Source: an uncultured Flavobacteriales bacterium (GTDB lineage: Bacteria; Bacteroidota; Bacteroidia; Flavobacteriales; Crocinitomicaceae). From it: a DNA stretch of 13,839 nt. Of the stretch, positions 1-7,376 are shown piece by piece. The stretch's first letter is position 1. Each line of letters begins with the position of its first letter. Both the position numbers and the translations under genes were made by a program. The stretch lies in NCBI GenBank assembly GCA_946479125.1, contig CAMLET010000025.1:1-13839 (forward strand). Direction: 5' to 3'. A model generated the notes under the pieces. That model had not been told where the DNA came from. It worked only from the letters and a program-made list of their open reading frames with translations, and made no database searches.

Positions 1-203
1 CGTACTTGTGGTTGGTGATTATCGCTTTGGTTAATTCAGGAATTGGTATTTACTATTACCTGAAATTGATTACAATTATTGTTTCGAAACCAGAAACAGA
101 ACAGCCAAAATTGAAGATTAGTCCACTTACTGCAATTGTAGTTCTTTTAGCAACTGCCGGAACATTGGGATTGTCATTTGTACTTCCGTACATTATGTCG
201 TAA
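1..203 (+). CDS. nuoN: NADH-quinone oxidoreductase subunit N, C-terminal fragment
   Basis: This is the last ~67 codons of a gene that begins before the window; the reading frame is open from base 3 (TAC = Tyr) to the TAA at 201-203. NuoN is a proton-pumping membrane subunit of respiratory complex I in the inner membrane. The visible part has WLVIIALVNSGIGIYYYLK near the start, matching the conserved last transmembrane segments of NuoN (W-L, N-S, Y-Y-Y-L). A charged linker (KPETEQPKLK) follows, then a final hydrophobic helix ending in LPYIMS. The related NuoM/NuoL antiporter-like subunits are alternatives, but the NS...YYYL signature favours NuoN. As the last gene of the nuo operon it would be expected to be followed by a terminator, and one lies 20 nt downstream. 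Confidence 0.82.
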   Translation, partial: YLWLVIIALVNSGIGIYYYLKLITIIVSKPETEQPKLKISPLTAIVVLLATAGTLGLSFVLPYIMS

Positions 204-222
204 GAAGACTTAAGATATTTAG

Positions 223-256
223 AACCCTGATTTTATTCTTAAAGTCAGGGTTTTTT
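223..256 (+). terminator. Rho-independent terminator of nuoN
   Basis: An 8-bp perfect stem (AACCCTGA at 223-230 with TCAGGGTT at 245-252) encloses a 14-nt AT-rich loop and runs into a T tract through 256. It lies 20 nt after the nuoN stop codon and points the same way, so it probably ends the nuo operon transcript. Confidence 0.8.
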
Positions 257-265
257 GTTTTTGGT

Positions 266-370
266 CGGCATCTCGGCTACGCTCGATGACCTTAGAATAA
301 ACCATCTTTTGAATCAGTCTTTAGACAAATAACGAAGAATAAAAGGTCATCGAGCGTAACCGAGATGCCG
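266..370. repeat. Long imperfect inverted repeat (REP-like), 28-bp arms
   Basis: The left arm at 266-293 and right arm at 343-370 are reverse complements over 28 bp with a single mismatch (C at 277, where the right arm would pair with T). They flank a 49-nt AT-rich centre. Each arm carries a GC-rich core of the type CTCGGCTACGCTCGATGACC. Cores of this kind (CGAGCGTAGxCGAGA) resemble dispersed palindromic repeats I recall from many Bacteroidota genomes; that recognition is from memory. The element fills the gap between the convergent nuoN and kinase genes, and its right arm starts 6 nt beyond the kinase stop codon. Its transcript could fold into a long hairpin and act as a bidirectional terminator or mRNA 3' stabiliser. 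Confidence 0.8.
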
Positions 371-375
371 CTGCA

Positions 376-1164
376 CTATTCAAACTCAAAAACGTACTTC
401 AATCCGTTTTCACGGATCATTTCCATTTTTGCATCAAGTTGTTCAGCGAGTGTGTGAATCAATTGTATTCCCAACGTGCTACCGGTTTTCCAGCTATCGC
501 ATTGTACACCTATTCCGTTGTCTAATACCAGAAGCTTAAAAACGTTATCAATTTTCTTGAGTGAGATAGTGATTGTTCCGGATTTATCGGGAAATGCATG
601 CTTGAAACTATTACTAATTGCCTCATTAAGGATCAAACCAATTGGAATCATTTTGTCAGTTTCCAACAATAGATCCTCCTGCAATTTTAAATCGAACTTC
701 ACATCCGCATCCGTTAAGCAAAATGAACTTTCGATACTTAACACCAAATGTTTGATGTATTCCTCTACGCTGATTGAACTGAAATTCTTGCTTTGGTAGA
801 GCATTTCATGAATCATCGACATAGAAGAAATTCTGTTCTTACATTCACGAACAAGTGCCAGAAACACGGGATCATCCGTATTTGAAGCTTGAAGATTCAT
901 TAAACTGGAAATGATTTGAAGATTGTTCTTCACCCGGTGATGCACCTCTTTCAGAAGGGCTTCCTTCTCATTTATGGTAACTACAGAATTCTCTAATTCT
1001 TCGCCGAGCATGTTCACTCCTGCAGCAATAGAATCGAAAACGTCTCCCTCTCCTTTTACTTCCGTTTTCTGATTAAACTCCAGACGGGCGTATGCCATAA
1101 TCACATCCAAAATATCATTGGAACGCTGTTGAATATAATCCTTATTCTTCACATTCTCCTTCAT
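376..1164 (-). CDS. Soluble sensor histidine kinase, HisKA_2 family
   Basis: The frame also allows an ATG at 1182 (268 aa; residue numbers here use that start), but I prefer the ATG at 1164 (262 aa) because it overlaps the upstream stop as TGATG, the usual sign of translational coupling. No transmembrane segment or signal peptide is visible. An N-terminal helical region (about 20-75, with [20 protein letters not shown] at 44-63) leads into the HisKA_2 dimerisation and phosphoacceptor segment, [14 protein letters not shown] at 78-91; the phosphorylated histidine is probably H82. The ATPase part follows: N box [13 protein letters not shown] (185-197), G1 box DNGIG (221-225) and G2-type GSTLGIQLI (234-242). 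All the key ATP-binding features are present, so it should autophosphorylate and pass phosphate to an unlinked response regulator. The gene upstream encodes an STAS-like protein and is probably its regulator or partner. The signal sensed cannot be read from the sequence. Confidence 0.88.
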   Translation of the reverse strand: MKENVKNKDYIQQRSNDILDVIMAYARLEFNQKTEVKGEGDVFDSIAAGVNMLGEELENSVVTINEKEALLKEVHHRVKNNLQIISSLMNLQASNTDDPVFLALVRECKNRISSMSMIHEMLYQSKNFSSISVEEYIKHLVLSIESSFCLTDADVKFDLKLQEDLLLETDKMIPIGLILNEAISNSFKHAFPDKSGTITISLKKIDNVFKLLVLDNGIGVQCDSWKTGSTLGIQLIHTLAEQLDAKMEMIRENGLKYVFEFE

Positions 1165-1550
1165 CACAGATTCAACAACCACTTGGCAGCTTCTTTTTCG
1201 TTTGTAAATAATTTTGTTGGAACGGCGGGTTTATTAATTCCGAGGAAGAAATTACCTACCACTTTGCTTACAGAAGAATCGATAAGGATTGCAAAAGCCA
1301 TTGTGTTTGTTTCTCTACCATTTGTGGTAAAAAACGAACGGGCTTCACGCGTAATCGATTTTATTCCCCGCGCATCTATAAGAAGTGGATATTTCTCATC
1401 CACATAAAAGGAATTCACTACGATTGAATTCTCTCTTGCATCTTCTAACACCACTTCTGCATTTTTCTTCACTTTCGTCCGTGCTATTCCATCATCTCCC
1501 ATCCAGGTAAAATAACAACGTAATTCATGCGCAGTAGCGGGTATATGCAT
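1164..1550 (-). CDS. STAS-like (DUF7793-type) protein paired with the kinase
   Basis: A 128-aa cytoplasmic protein with no signal peptide or membrane helix. Its ATG at 1550 is the first possible start, because an in-frame TGA lies at 1554-1556. The C-terminal half has the pattern of SpoIIAA/STAS-like Bacteroidota proteins: [20 protein letters not shown] (55-74), then a hydrophobic strand AFAILIDSS, and finally NFFLGINKP and [15 protein letters not shown] near the end. I recognise this as the family now labelled DUF7793, often annotated 'STAS/SEC14 domain'; that assignment is from memory. Its stop overlaps the kinase start (TGATG at 1162-1166), so the two are made together. By analogy with STAS proteins it may dock on the kinase or a partner protein, but this is inference. 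It begins a two-gene unit just after the mreB terminator. Confidence 0.75.
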   Translation of the reverse strand: MHIPATAHELRCYFTWMGDDGIARTKVKKNAEVVLEDARENSIVVNSFYVDEKYPLLIDARGIKSITREARSFFTTNGRETNTMAFAILIDSSVSKVVGNFFLGINKPAVPTKLFTNEKEAAKWLLNL

Positions 1551-1554
1551 GAAT

Positions 1555-1562
1555 CAAAAATA
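1555..1562 (-). promoter_or_regulatory. Possible -7 box for the STAS/kinase unit
   Basis: On the minus strand this reads TATTTTTG, matching the Bacteroidota -7 consensus TAnnTTTG. It sits between the mreB terminator and the first gene of the unit, but only 5 nt from the start codon, and no TTG is seen at the usual -33 distance. If real, the transcript would be almost leaderless. The match is weak and could be chance in AT-rich DNA. Confidence 0.3.
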
Positions 1563-1593
1563 CAGAAACGGCTCGAATAATGGAATCATCTTA

Positions 1594-1634
1594 TCAAAAA
1601 AGAAAAGCCTGAATCCAACTACGAATTCAGGCTT
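1594..1634 (-). terminator. Rho-independent terminator of mreB
   Basis: A 10-bp perfect stem (AAGCCTGAAT at 1605-1614 with ATTCAGGCTT at 1625-1634) is followed on the minus strand by TTTTCTTTTTTG. It begins about 20 nt after the mreB stop codon. It implies that mreB is transcribed without the downstream STAS/kinase genes. Confidence 0.85.
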
Positions 1635-1655
1635 CAATATATCTGATTTAAAATA

Positions 1656-2681
1656 TTAATCCTTGATCAAGAATTGGAAACGATCCAAATTCTTCAATGC
1701 GATACTTGTTCCACGTGCTACAGCTCTCAATGGATCCTCTGCAATGTGAACCGGAAGTTTCGTTTTCTCATTGATTCTACGATCCAATCCACGTAACATT
1801 GAACCACCACCTGCTAAGTAAATACCTGTTTTGTAGATATCCGCAGAAAGTTCTGGTGGTGTTTGCTCTAATGCACTCAAGATCGCTTCTTCAATCTTAG
1901 AAATGGTCTTGTCTAAAGCATGAGCAACCTCAGAATAAGTAATTATGATCTCTTTTGGAATACCAGTCATTAAGTCACGACCGCGAACAGCGTAATCTGC
2001 CGGCGGATTATCCAATTCTGGTAACGCAGCACCAACTTCAATTTTAATTTGCTCTGCAGTACGCTCACCAACCAAAATATTGTGTTGACGACGCATGTAC
2101 TCTTCAATATCAGAAGTGAAATCATCACCCGCAATACGAATTGATTTATCACAGACAATACCTCCTAGTGCAATGACAGCAATTTCTGAAGTACCACCAC
2201 CGATATCAATGATCATATTTCCCATTGGCTCTTCCACATCGATACCAATACCGATTGCAGCAGCCATTGGCTCATGAATCAAATAAACTTCTTTTGCTCC
2301 GGCATGCTCAGCTGAATCTCGAACGGCTCTTTTTTCTACCTCAGTAATACCTGAAGGAATACAAATAACCATTCGTAGTGTAGGATTAAACATCCTTTTC
2401 CCTGGATTGATCATTTTGATGAACCCACGAATCATTTGTTCTGCACTTTGGAAATCGGCAATTACACCATCTTTCAATGGACGAACTGTCTCAATCAGTT
2501 TATGCGTTTTCCCGTGCATTTGTTGCGCCTTTTTTCCAATGGCAACTACTTTGCCGGTTTGAATATCTTTTGCAACGATTGACGGCTCATCCACAACTAC
2601 TTTATCATTCATGATAATCAGCGTGTTAGCCGTCCCTAAATCTATGGCAATCTCTTGCGTAAGAAAATTAAACAATCCCAT
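1656..2681 (-). CDS. mreB: Rod shape-determining protein MreB (bacterial actin)
   Basis: A full-length 341-aa MreB, the actin homologue that forms membrane-associated filaments and directs lateral cell-wall synthesis with MreC, MreD, RodA and PBP2. The actin-fold nucleotide-binding motifs are intact: phosphate-1 IDLGTANT (13-20), the HEPMAAAIGIG segment with the likely catalytic glutamate E138, phosphate-2 DIGGGTSEIAVI (159-170), and the adenosine motif YLAGGGSMLRGLD (288-300). The N-terminal MGLFNFL is amphipathic, as expected for membrane binding. The ATG at 2681 gives the standard N-terminus. In many Bacteroidota mreB follows purH directly and precedes mreC. Here two secreted-protein genes lie upstream, and a terminator with unrelated genes lies downstream, so it appears to be a single-gene unit. 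Confidence 0.97.
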   Translation of the reverse strand: MGLFNFLTQEIAIDLGTANTLIIMNDKVVVDEPSIVAKDIQTGKVVAIGKKAQQMHGKTHKLIETVRPLKDGVIADFQSAEQMIRGFIKMINPGKRMFNPTLRMVICIPSGITEVEKRAVRDSAEHAGAKEVYLIHEPMAAAIGIGIDVEEPMGNMIIDIGGGTSEIAVIALGGIVCDKSIRIAGDDFTSDIEEYMRRQHNILVGERTAEQIKIEVGAALPELDNPPADYAVRGRDLMTGIPKEIIITYSEVAHALDKTISKIEEAILSALEQTPPELSADIYKTGIYLAGGGSMLRGLDRRINEKTKLPVHIAEDPLRAVARGTSIALKNLDRFQFLIKD

Positions 2682-2742
2682 TGAATGCCTCCCTTTTATG
2701 GTATAAACTGTATTCTTTTTCGTAACAGGACGAAAATGGTTA

Positions 2743-2750
2743 CAAAAGTA
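2743..2750 (-). promoter_or_regulatory. Probable -7 box of mreB promoter
   Basis: The minus strand reads TACTTTTG, a full match to TAnnTTTG, about 60 nt upstream of the mreB start codon in the 165-nt gap after the secreted-protein gene. The identical octamer lies upstream of purH. No clear TTG is found at -33, so the assignment rests on the box and its placement. Confidence 0.45.
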
Positions 2751-2846
2751 GAGGAAATAATCGAGAATAATCTTAGAAGCACTATGAAAATGGGCTATTT
2801 ACCGCAATTCAACAGAAAACAAATTTTATTGAACAGATTATCGGAA

Positions 2847-4076
2847 TCAAAGTCGCATAATTTTCTCACATGAACCGTCTTCGTACATGTAAATAACGAG
2901 CCCTTTTTCCTGATCTGAAACCTCTTGTCCAAGCAGGTTTACCACTTTCATCACCCTCATGTTCTCCAATCTATTGTCAACAACAATCATTTGAGGATAA
3001 ACACGTGAAGCTCCATCAAAATCCACTTGTTTGATTCGATAATAATTCAATGCGTTTTTCTTATAATCCTTATGTGCTAATGCATAGTTCAATTGTCCAA
3101 CATGATCTCCAGCTCCATCCACTTTGTCAATAGTTGTCCAGTTACTTTCCGGTGAATTCGTCCATTCCACTTCAAAATAATCATTGTTCGTTTCGCTTTC
3201 TGTTGTCCATGAAAGCACATTCGAACCATGTTTGAATTCGCCATTGAAACTACTAATCTCAACTGGCAGTACAACCGGAGTACAACCAATAACTGCCGTT
3301 GTAGTATTTCCACCCCAATTAAAATCCAAACTGTAGCCAGTACCTGAAATACTAAAATTATCGATCAGCACAATATAGATTTCATTGGATAGAACCGTAA
3401 GAGCATTCACCCATCGGTCACCAAACGAATTTTCACTGTTATCGGGTTCTCCAACACGAATTCCGGTATTTCCGGGTGTTGAAGAGTATGAACAACGAAT
3501 AGGATTTGTTACTGGTGGACAATTCACTCCAACATTTGCGGCGGTAAAGGGACCCCAGATTGCGAAATCATAATCATCGGCAGCTAATACCGGATTGATT
3601 CGCAAAGAGAGACTTCCACCGGTTTGAATATTGATGTAATACCACGAAGATTGATGCTCCAGCGTTAAACAACCATCAATTGTATTGTTATTGGGTAGTT
3701 CCTGAATGCCAAAGCCAGAACTGTTTGCAGGAACTGAGGATGAACTACAAAGTTGTTCGGCCAATTCGCAATCAACTCCGCCTGCTTTCTCAACCGTAAA
3801 ACGCTCTTCTTTACTTTTGCTGACAACCGCATCGCTCACACCAAGCTCATTCAACAGCTGCTCAACATATGTCAAATCATAATTGGTGATTGAATTGAAA
3901 ACGATCCTTTCATTGGAAATCGTTCGATGGTATGAATCTGAAATATTCTTATCCAACTCACTTAAGAATTCCTTGCATTGTTCAGCAGATTTGTTCGGGA
4001 GATGAATATTGAATTGTGTTTGTCCAAAAGTTGTAGTAACCAAAACAACAAAGAGTAATAGTAATGTAGTTTTCAT
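2847..4076 (-). CDS. Secreted protein with FN3-like and short T9SS-like tail (paralog A)
   Basis: A 409-aa exported protein of unknown function. Residues 1-19 are a signal peptide (Lys, hydrophobic run, TTTFGQ). Residues ~20-98 look like a small alternating beta/alpha domain. Residues ~103-265 form a Cys-rich beta domain (C103, C110, C136, C186, C195, C265) with SSWYYINIQTGGSL and DDYDFAIWGPF, a pattern common in large Bacteroidota surface proteins. Residues ~268-368 resemble the FN3-like segment that often precedes T9SS sorting signals (VLPVEISSF, LSWTTESETNNDYFEVEW, NYYRIKQVDFDG). The last ~35 residues (VNLLGQEVSDQEKGLVIYMY) resemble a type A T9SS C-terminal domain but lack the usual upstream YPNP-like segment. 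Paralog B lies directly upstream; the middle domains are about 63% identical by my ungapped hand count (109 of 172). Likely surface or secreted; ligand unknown. It interrupts purH-mreB. Confidence 0.8.
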   Translation of the reverse strand: MKTTLLLLFVVLVTTTFGQTQFNIHLPNKSAEQCKEFLSELDKNISDSYHRTISNERIVFNSITNYDLTYVEQLLNELGVSDAVVSKSKEERFTVEKAGGVDCELAEQLCSSSSVPANSSGFGIQELPNNNTIDGCLTLEHQSSWYYINIQTGGSLSLRINPVLAADDYDFAIWGPFTAANVGVNCPPVTNPIRCSYSSTPGNTGIRVGEPDNSENSFGDRWVNALTVLSNEIYIVLIDNFSISGTGYSLDFNWGGNTTTAVIGCTPVVLPVEISSFNGEFKHGSNVLSWTTESETNNDYFEVEWTNSPESNWTTIDKVDGAGDHVGQLNYALAHKDYKKNALNYYRIKQVDFDGASRVYPQMIVVDNRLENMRVMKVVNLLGQEVSDQEKGLVIYMYEDGSCEKIMRL

Positions 4077-4131
4077 ATGACTGATATTTAGTGTGTTACT
4101 TCTAACTAAAAGTTACGTGAAAACGGAAATG

Positions 4132-4163
4132 AAAAAACCCGCATTTTATTTAAATGCGGGTTT
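4132..4163 (-). terminator. Rho-independent terminator of paralog B gene
   Basis: A 12-bp perfect stem (4135-4146 with 4152-4163; core AACCCGCATTT) has a 5-nt loop and is followed on the minus strand by six T's. It lies about 100 nt after the stop codon of the 4262-5488 gene and before paralog A, so the two paralogs are probably separate transcription units despite being tandem. Confidence 0.82.
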
Positions 4164-4261
4164 CAATGTATAAAAACAAGCTTTCGTCGAGTAATTACGG
4201 CTATTCGTCTTATGAAATAAGCGTAACTTGCTGAAAACTAACGTTTAGTAAATTTTATTTT

Positions 4262-5488
4262 TTACTGATTGAAGCGTTTTTGTTGTGTTCCGTCCTTGAA
4301 AATGTAAATGACAATTCCTTTTTCATTTACGCTAACTTCCTGACCAACAAGATTAATCACCTTCACAACTTCCTTCTCTTCAACTTTATTGTCAATAGCA
4401 ACAATCTTTTCAATCATTGTTTCTTTTCCATTAAAATCAGTTTGAATCAAACGATAGTAATTCAATGAATTCTGTCTGTAATCAGAATGAACTGCAGAGT
4501 AATTTCTTGTAGTCTCACTATCTCCTGCTCCATTAACTGTTTGAATCGTCTGCCATTCGTTTGGTAAACCTGTTGCCGACCATTGAACAGTGAAGAAATC
4601 ATTGTTTTGTTCTGATTCGGTTGTCCATGTAAGTACATTATCGTTACCAACTTTCAACCCTTCGAATTCAGAGATTCCAACTGGCAAAACAACTGGCGTA
4701 CATCCCAAAACAGCGGTAGAAACGTTTCCTGAATAACTAAACTGAATATTGTATCCCTGCGAAGAAGCACTGTAATTATCAACAAGTAAAATATAAATCT
4801 GACCAGTGAAAACTGACAATTCTTTTACCCACTTATCTCCATTTTGATCTTCGCTTAGATCGTTTGCACTATAAGATAAACCTGTGTTGCCATCTTCCTC
4901 AGAATAAGAACAACGTATTGGAGATGTTATCGGCGGACAATTTGCTCCAGCTGTAGCAGATGTAAATGGTCCCCAAACGGCAAAATCGTAATCGTCATTA
5001 TCGTCATCAGGATTGATTCTGAATACCAGGTCTCCGGGAGTAAGCACATTCAGATAATACCATGAAGATTGGTGCTCAACGCGTAAACAACCATCAATTG
5101 TATTGTTATTTGGCAATTCCTGAGTACCAAATCCTCCACTGTTTCCCGGAACAGAAGACGAACTACAGAGCTGCATTGCCTGCTCACAGTTATTCCCTCC
5201 AGCCTTTTGGGAAACATTGATTTCAGCACGTTCTTTTCTTACAACGGCATCATGAATATCAGCCAATTCCAAAATGGATACCACGTAACTAATCTCGTAA
5301 TCTACAACGGTAGAAAACTCAGCAGTATTAGCTTCTAAATGTCTGTTGTATGTGTCGGGGATGTGATCTTCAATAAATGAAATGACGTCTTTTCCGTTGT
5401 TTGTTGTGTTATTGTATGTAACAACAAAGCGTGTTTGTGCGAAACTAGACGCACTGAACAGCACGAATAGTAATGTTATTATTCTCAT
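4262..5488 (-). CDS. Secreted protein with FN3-like and short T9SS-like tail (paralog B)
   Basis: A 408-aa exported protein with the same architecture as its downstream neighbour. Residues 1-18 are a signal peptide ending SSFAQ. A divergent N-terminal domain spans ~19-97, sharing only scattered residues with paralog A (a YxR and DAVV among them). The Cys-rich domain has all six matching cysteines (C101, C108, C134, C184, C193, C263), an acidic run DDDNDDYDFAVWGPF (161-175) that could bind metal, and CTPVVLPV joining it to the FN3-like segment (LTWTTESEQNNDFFTVQW, NYYRLIQTDFNG). The tail (INLVGQEVSVNEKGIVIYIF) is the same T9SS-like short form. The strongest conservation between the copies is QELPNNNTIDGCL...EHQSSWYY, which suggests that this segment carries the function. 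It has its own terminator and a possible promoter just after the purH terminator. Function not recognised. Confidence 0.8.
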   Translation of the reverse strand: MRIITLLFVLFSASSFAQTRFVVTYNNTTNNGKDVISFIEDHIPDTYNRHLEANTAEFSTVVDYEISYVVSILELADIHDAVVRKERAEINVSQKAGGNNCEQAMQLCSSSSVPGNSGGFGTQELPNNNTIDGCLRVEHQSSWYYLNVLTPGDLVFRINPDDDNDDYDFAVWGPFTSATAGANCPPITSPIRCSYSEEDGNTGLSYSANDLSEDQNGDKWVKELSVFTGQIYILLVDNYSASSQGYNIQFSYSGNVSTAVLGCTPVVLPVGISEFEGLKVGNDNVLTWTTESEQNNDFFTVQWSATGLPNEWQTIQTVNGAGDSETTRNYSAVHSDYRQNSLNYYRLIQTDFNGKETMIEKIVAIDNKVEEKEVVKVINLVGQEVSVNEKGIVIYIFKDGTQQKRFNQ

Positions 5489-5596
5489 GAAATCCTAAAC
5501 TTTGTTTGGATTGTCAATTTAGATGGAAGCAAGAAATAAAATTGTAATTCTTTGATTCAAGCTAAATTGGCAATCGATACTTTTATTAAACCGGTG

Positions 5597-5604
5597 CAAA
5601 ATTA
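5597..5604 (-). promoter_or_regulatory. Possible -7 box for paralog B
   Basis: The minus strand reads TAATTTTG (TAnnTTTG). It lies 10-20 nt beyond the T tract of the purH terminator and about 110 nt before the paralog B start codon. The terminator-then-promoter order is sensible for a new transcription unit. No TTG is seen at the right -33 spacing. Confidence 0.4.
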
Positions 5605-5615
5605 CGCAACAAATC

Positions 5616-5650
5616 GAATAAAAAAATCCCCGCAGTACAGACTGCGGGGA
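5616..5650 (-). terminator. Rho-independent terminator of purH
   Basis: A GC-rich 10-bp perfect stem (TCCCCGCAGT at 5627-5636 with ACTGCGGGGA at 5641-5650) encloses a 4-nt loop, with a run of T's following on the minus strand. It starts 70 nt after the purH stop codon. It is one of the strongest terminators in the window. Confidence 0.9.
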
Positions 5651-5720
5651 AGAATGACTATATGTCGGTTTTGGTCAGTTATTCGGTAATCATTGATTTC
5701 CTCGAAACTGCACCGTGACT

Positions 5721-7253
5721 TTAATGTTTGAAATGACGATTTCCTGTGAAGACCATTGCAACTCCATTTGCGTTACAGTAGTCAATTGACAATTCATCTT
5801 TGATCGATCCTCCAGGCTGAACAACAGCAGTAATTCCGGCATTCTTAGCGATTTCAACGCAATCCGGGAAAGGGAAAAATGCATCAGAAGCCATCACAGC
5901 ACCGTTCAAGTCAAACCCAAACGATTTCGCTTTTTCAATAGCCTGACGTAAAGCATCAACACGAGAAGTTTGTCCTGTTCCGCTTGCTAAAAGCTGACCA
6001 TTCTTCGCCAAAATAATTGTGTTAGACTTTGTATGTTTAACCAATTTGTTCGCAAAGATTAAATCTTCAACTTCTTGTGAATTTGGTGCAGTCTTGGTTT
6101 TTTGCTCAAAATTGCTCGCGTTTTCAGAAAGCATGTCCTTATCTTGCTCCAAAACTCCGTTCAACAAAGTTCTGAACTGACGTTTAGGCATCTCCACTTT
6201 TCTCTGAACCAACAAGATTCTATTTTTCTTGCTCTTCAACAATTCCAACGCATCTGCATCAAAAGCGGGAGCAATCACTACTTCACAGAACAACTCGTTC
6301 ACTTGTTCAGCAGTTGCTAAGTCAACGGTTCTGTTTGCAATTAAAATTCCACCAAAAGCTGAAGTTGGATCTGCCGCCAAAGCATCTGCATAAGCTTGTG
6401 CAAGTGTTGAACGAGTTGCCAATCCACAAGCATTATTGTGTTTCAAAATGGCGAATGTAGGATCGTTCTTCTCATATTCTGCCAACAACTGAACTGCTGC
6501 ATCAACATCCAATAAGTTATTGTAAGAAAGCTCTTTTCCGTGTAATTGATCAAACATAGAATTGAAATCGCCATGAAACCAACCACGCTGATGTGGATTT
6601 TCACCATAACGAAGTGGCGTTGACTCCAAAATACTTTGTTTGAATACCGGAAGTGATTCTTCCTGATTAAAGTAATTGAAAATATGTGTGTCGTAATGAG
6701 ATGAAACCATGAACGCTGAACGCGCAAAATTCTTACGTTGCTCAATAGTTGTTGCAGCTCCCTGAGCATTCAGGATATCAAGGAAAGCAGCGTAATCATT
6801 CACTGACGGAATAATAACAACGTCATTGTAATTTTTAGCTGCAGCTCTGATCAAAGAAATTCCACCAATATCGATTTTCTCGATGATCGATTGATGTTCT
6901 GCACCTGAAGAAACTGTTTCTTCGAAAGGATACAAATCAACAATTACCAAATCAATTGTAGGAATATCAAATTCTTCTACCTGATCCAAATCGCCCTGAA
7001 GGTTTCTTCTATGTAAGATTCCACCGAAAATTGCTGGATGAAGCGTTTTTACACGTCCACCAAAAATCTCAGGGTAAGAAGTCATCGTTTCTACAGGAGT
7101 AACAGGAATTCCAAGTCCTTCAATAAACGACTGTGTTCCACCAGTTGAATAAATGGTAACATTGTCTGCATGAAGTTTACGTACAATTGGCTCTAAACCA
7201 TCTTTGTAATAAACTGAAATTAAAGCTCCCTGGATTTTCTTTGTGTTGCTCAT
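5721..7253 (-). CDS. purH: Bifunctional AICAR transformylase / IMP cyclohydrolase
   Basis: A full-length 510-aa PurH that performs the last two steps of IMP synthesis: AICAR is formylated with 10-formyl-THF, then FAICAR is cyclised. The N-terminal MGS-like cyclohydrolase domain (about 1-200) shows STGGT (36-40), GGRVKTLHPAIFGGIL (65-80) and the AAAKN segment (137-141). The transformylase domain (about 210-510) shows LRYGENPHQ (214-222), the catalytic Lys-His pair in LKHNNACG (270-277; K271, H272), SAFGG (298-302) and SDAFFPFPD (456-464), and ends in TGNRHFKH. The proline in the commonly cited KHxNPCG form is alanine here. I recall this variant from flavobacterial PurH, so I do not read it as a defect. 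The gene is single, with a -7 box upstream and its own terminator. Its usual neighbour mreB is displaced by the paralog pair. Confidence 0.97.
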   Translation of the reverse strand: MSNTKKIQGALISVYYKDGLEPIVRKLHADNVTIYSTGGTQSFIEGLGIPVTPVETMTSYPEIFGGRVKTLHPAIFGGILHRRNLQGDLDQVEEFDIPTIDLVIVDLYPFEETVSSGAEHQSIIEKIDIGGISLIRAAAKNYNDVVIIPSVNDYAAFLDILNAQGAATTIEQRKNFARSAFMVSSHYDTHIFNYFNQEESLPVFKQSILESTPLRYGENPHQRGWFHGDFNSMFDQLHGKELSYNNLLDVDAAVQLLAEYEKNDPTFAILKHNNACGLATRSTLAQAYADALAADPTSAFGGILIANRTVDLATAEQVNELFCEVVIAPAFDADALELLKSKKNRILLVQRKVEMPKRQFRTLLNGVLEQDKDMLSENASNFEQKTKTAPNSQEVEDLIFANKLVKHTKSNTIILAKNGQLLASGTGQTSRVDALRQAIEKAKSFGFDLNGAVMASDAFFPFPDCVEIAKNAGITAVVQPGGSIKDELSIDYCNANGVAMVFTGNRHFKH

Positions 7254-7294
7254 CTGCTAAAAATTGAATGCGAACTAAATCGATTTGAAAGGTG

Positions 7295-7302
7295 CAAAAG
7301 TA
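7295..7302 (-). promoter_or_regulatory. Probable -7 box of purH promoter
   Basis: The minus strand reads TACTTTTG, a full TAnnTTTG match, 42 nt upstream of the purH start codon. It is the same octamer as the mreB box. No TTG is visible at -33, so the upstream element is degenerate or absent. Confidence 0.5.
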
Positions 7303-7376
7303 GTGATTTTTCATTGATAACTGTTTGAATTCCGGAGCGAAAAATGTGGGTAGATAAGTCGCTCATATTATTCGTC

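Noticed and set aside
1182..1182. Kinase start at the ATG at 1182
   Set aside because: It would overlap the upstream gene by 19 nt. The ATG at 1164 forms the standard TGATG coupling, and the six extra residues carry no domain. Still possible.
1129..1407. Plus-strand reading frame of 92 codons
   Set aside because: It lies antisense across the STAS-like gene and the kinase start. Both of those have clear family motifs and coupled start/stop codons, while this frame has none.
2685..2873. Plus-strand reading frame of 62 codons in the gap between paralog A and mreB
   Set aside because: It overlaps the 3' end of paralog A and the likely mreB promoter. Its translation has no recognisable motif and no promoter of its own.
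4108..4115. TAACTTTT as a -7 box for paralog A
   Set aside because: It lacks the final G of TAnnTTTG and has no -33 TTG at a proper distance. In AT-rich DNA such near matches are frequent.
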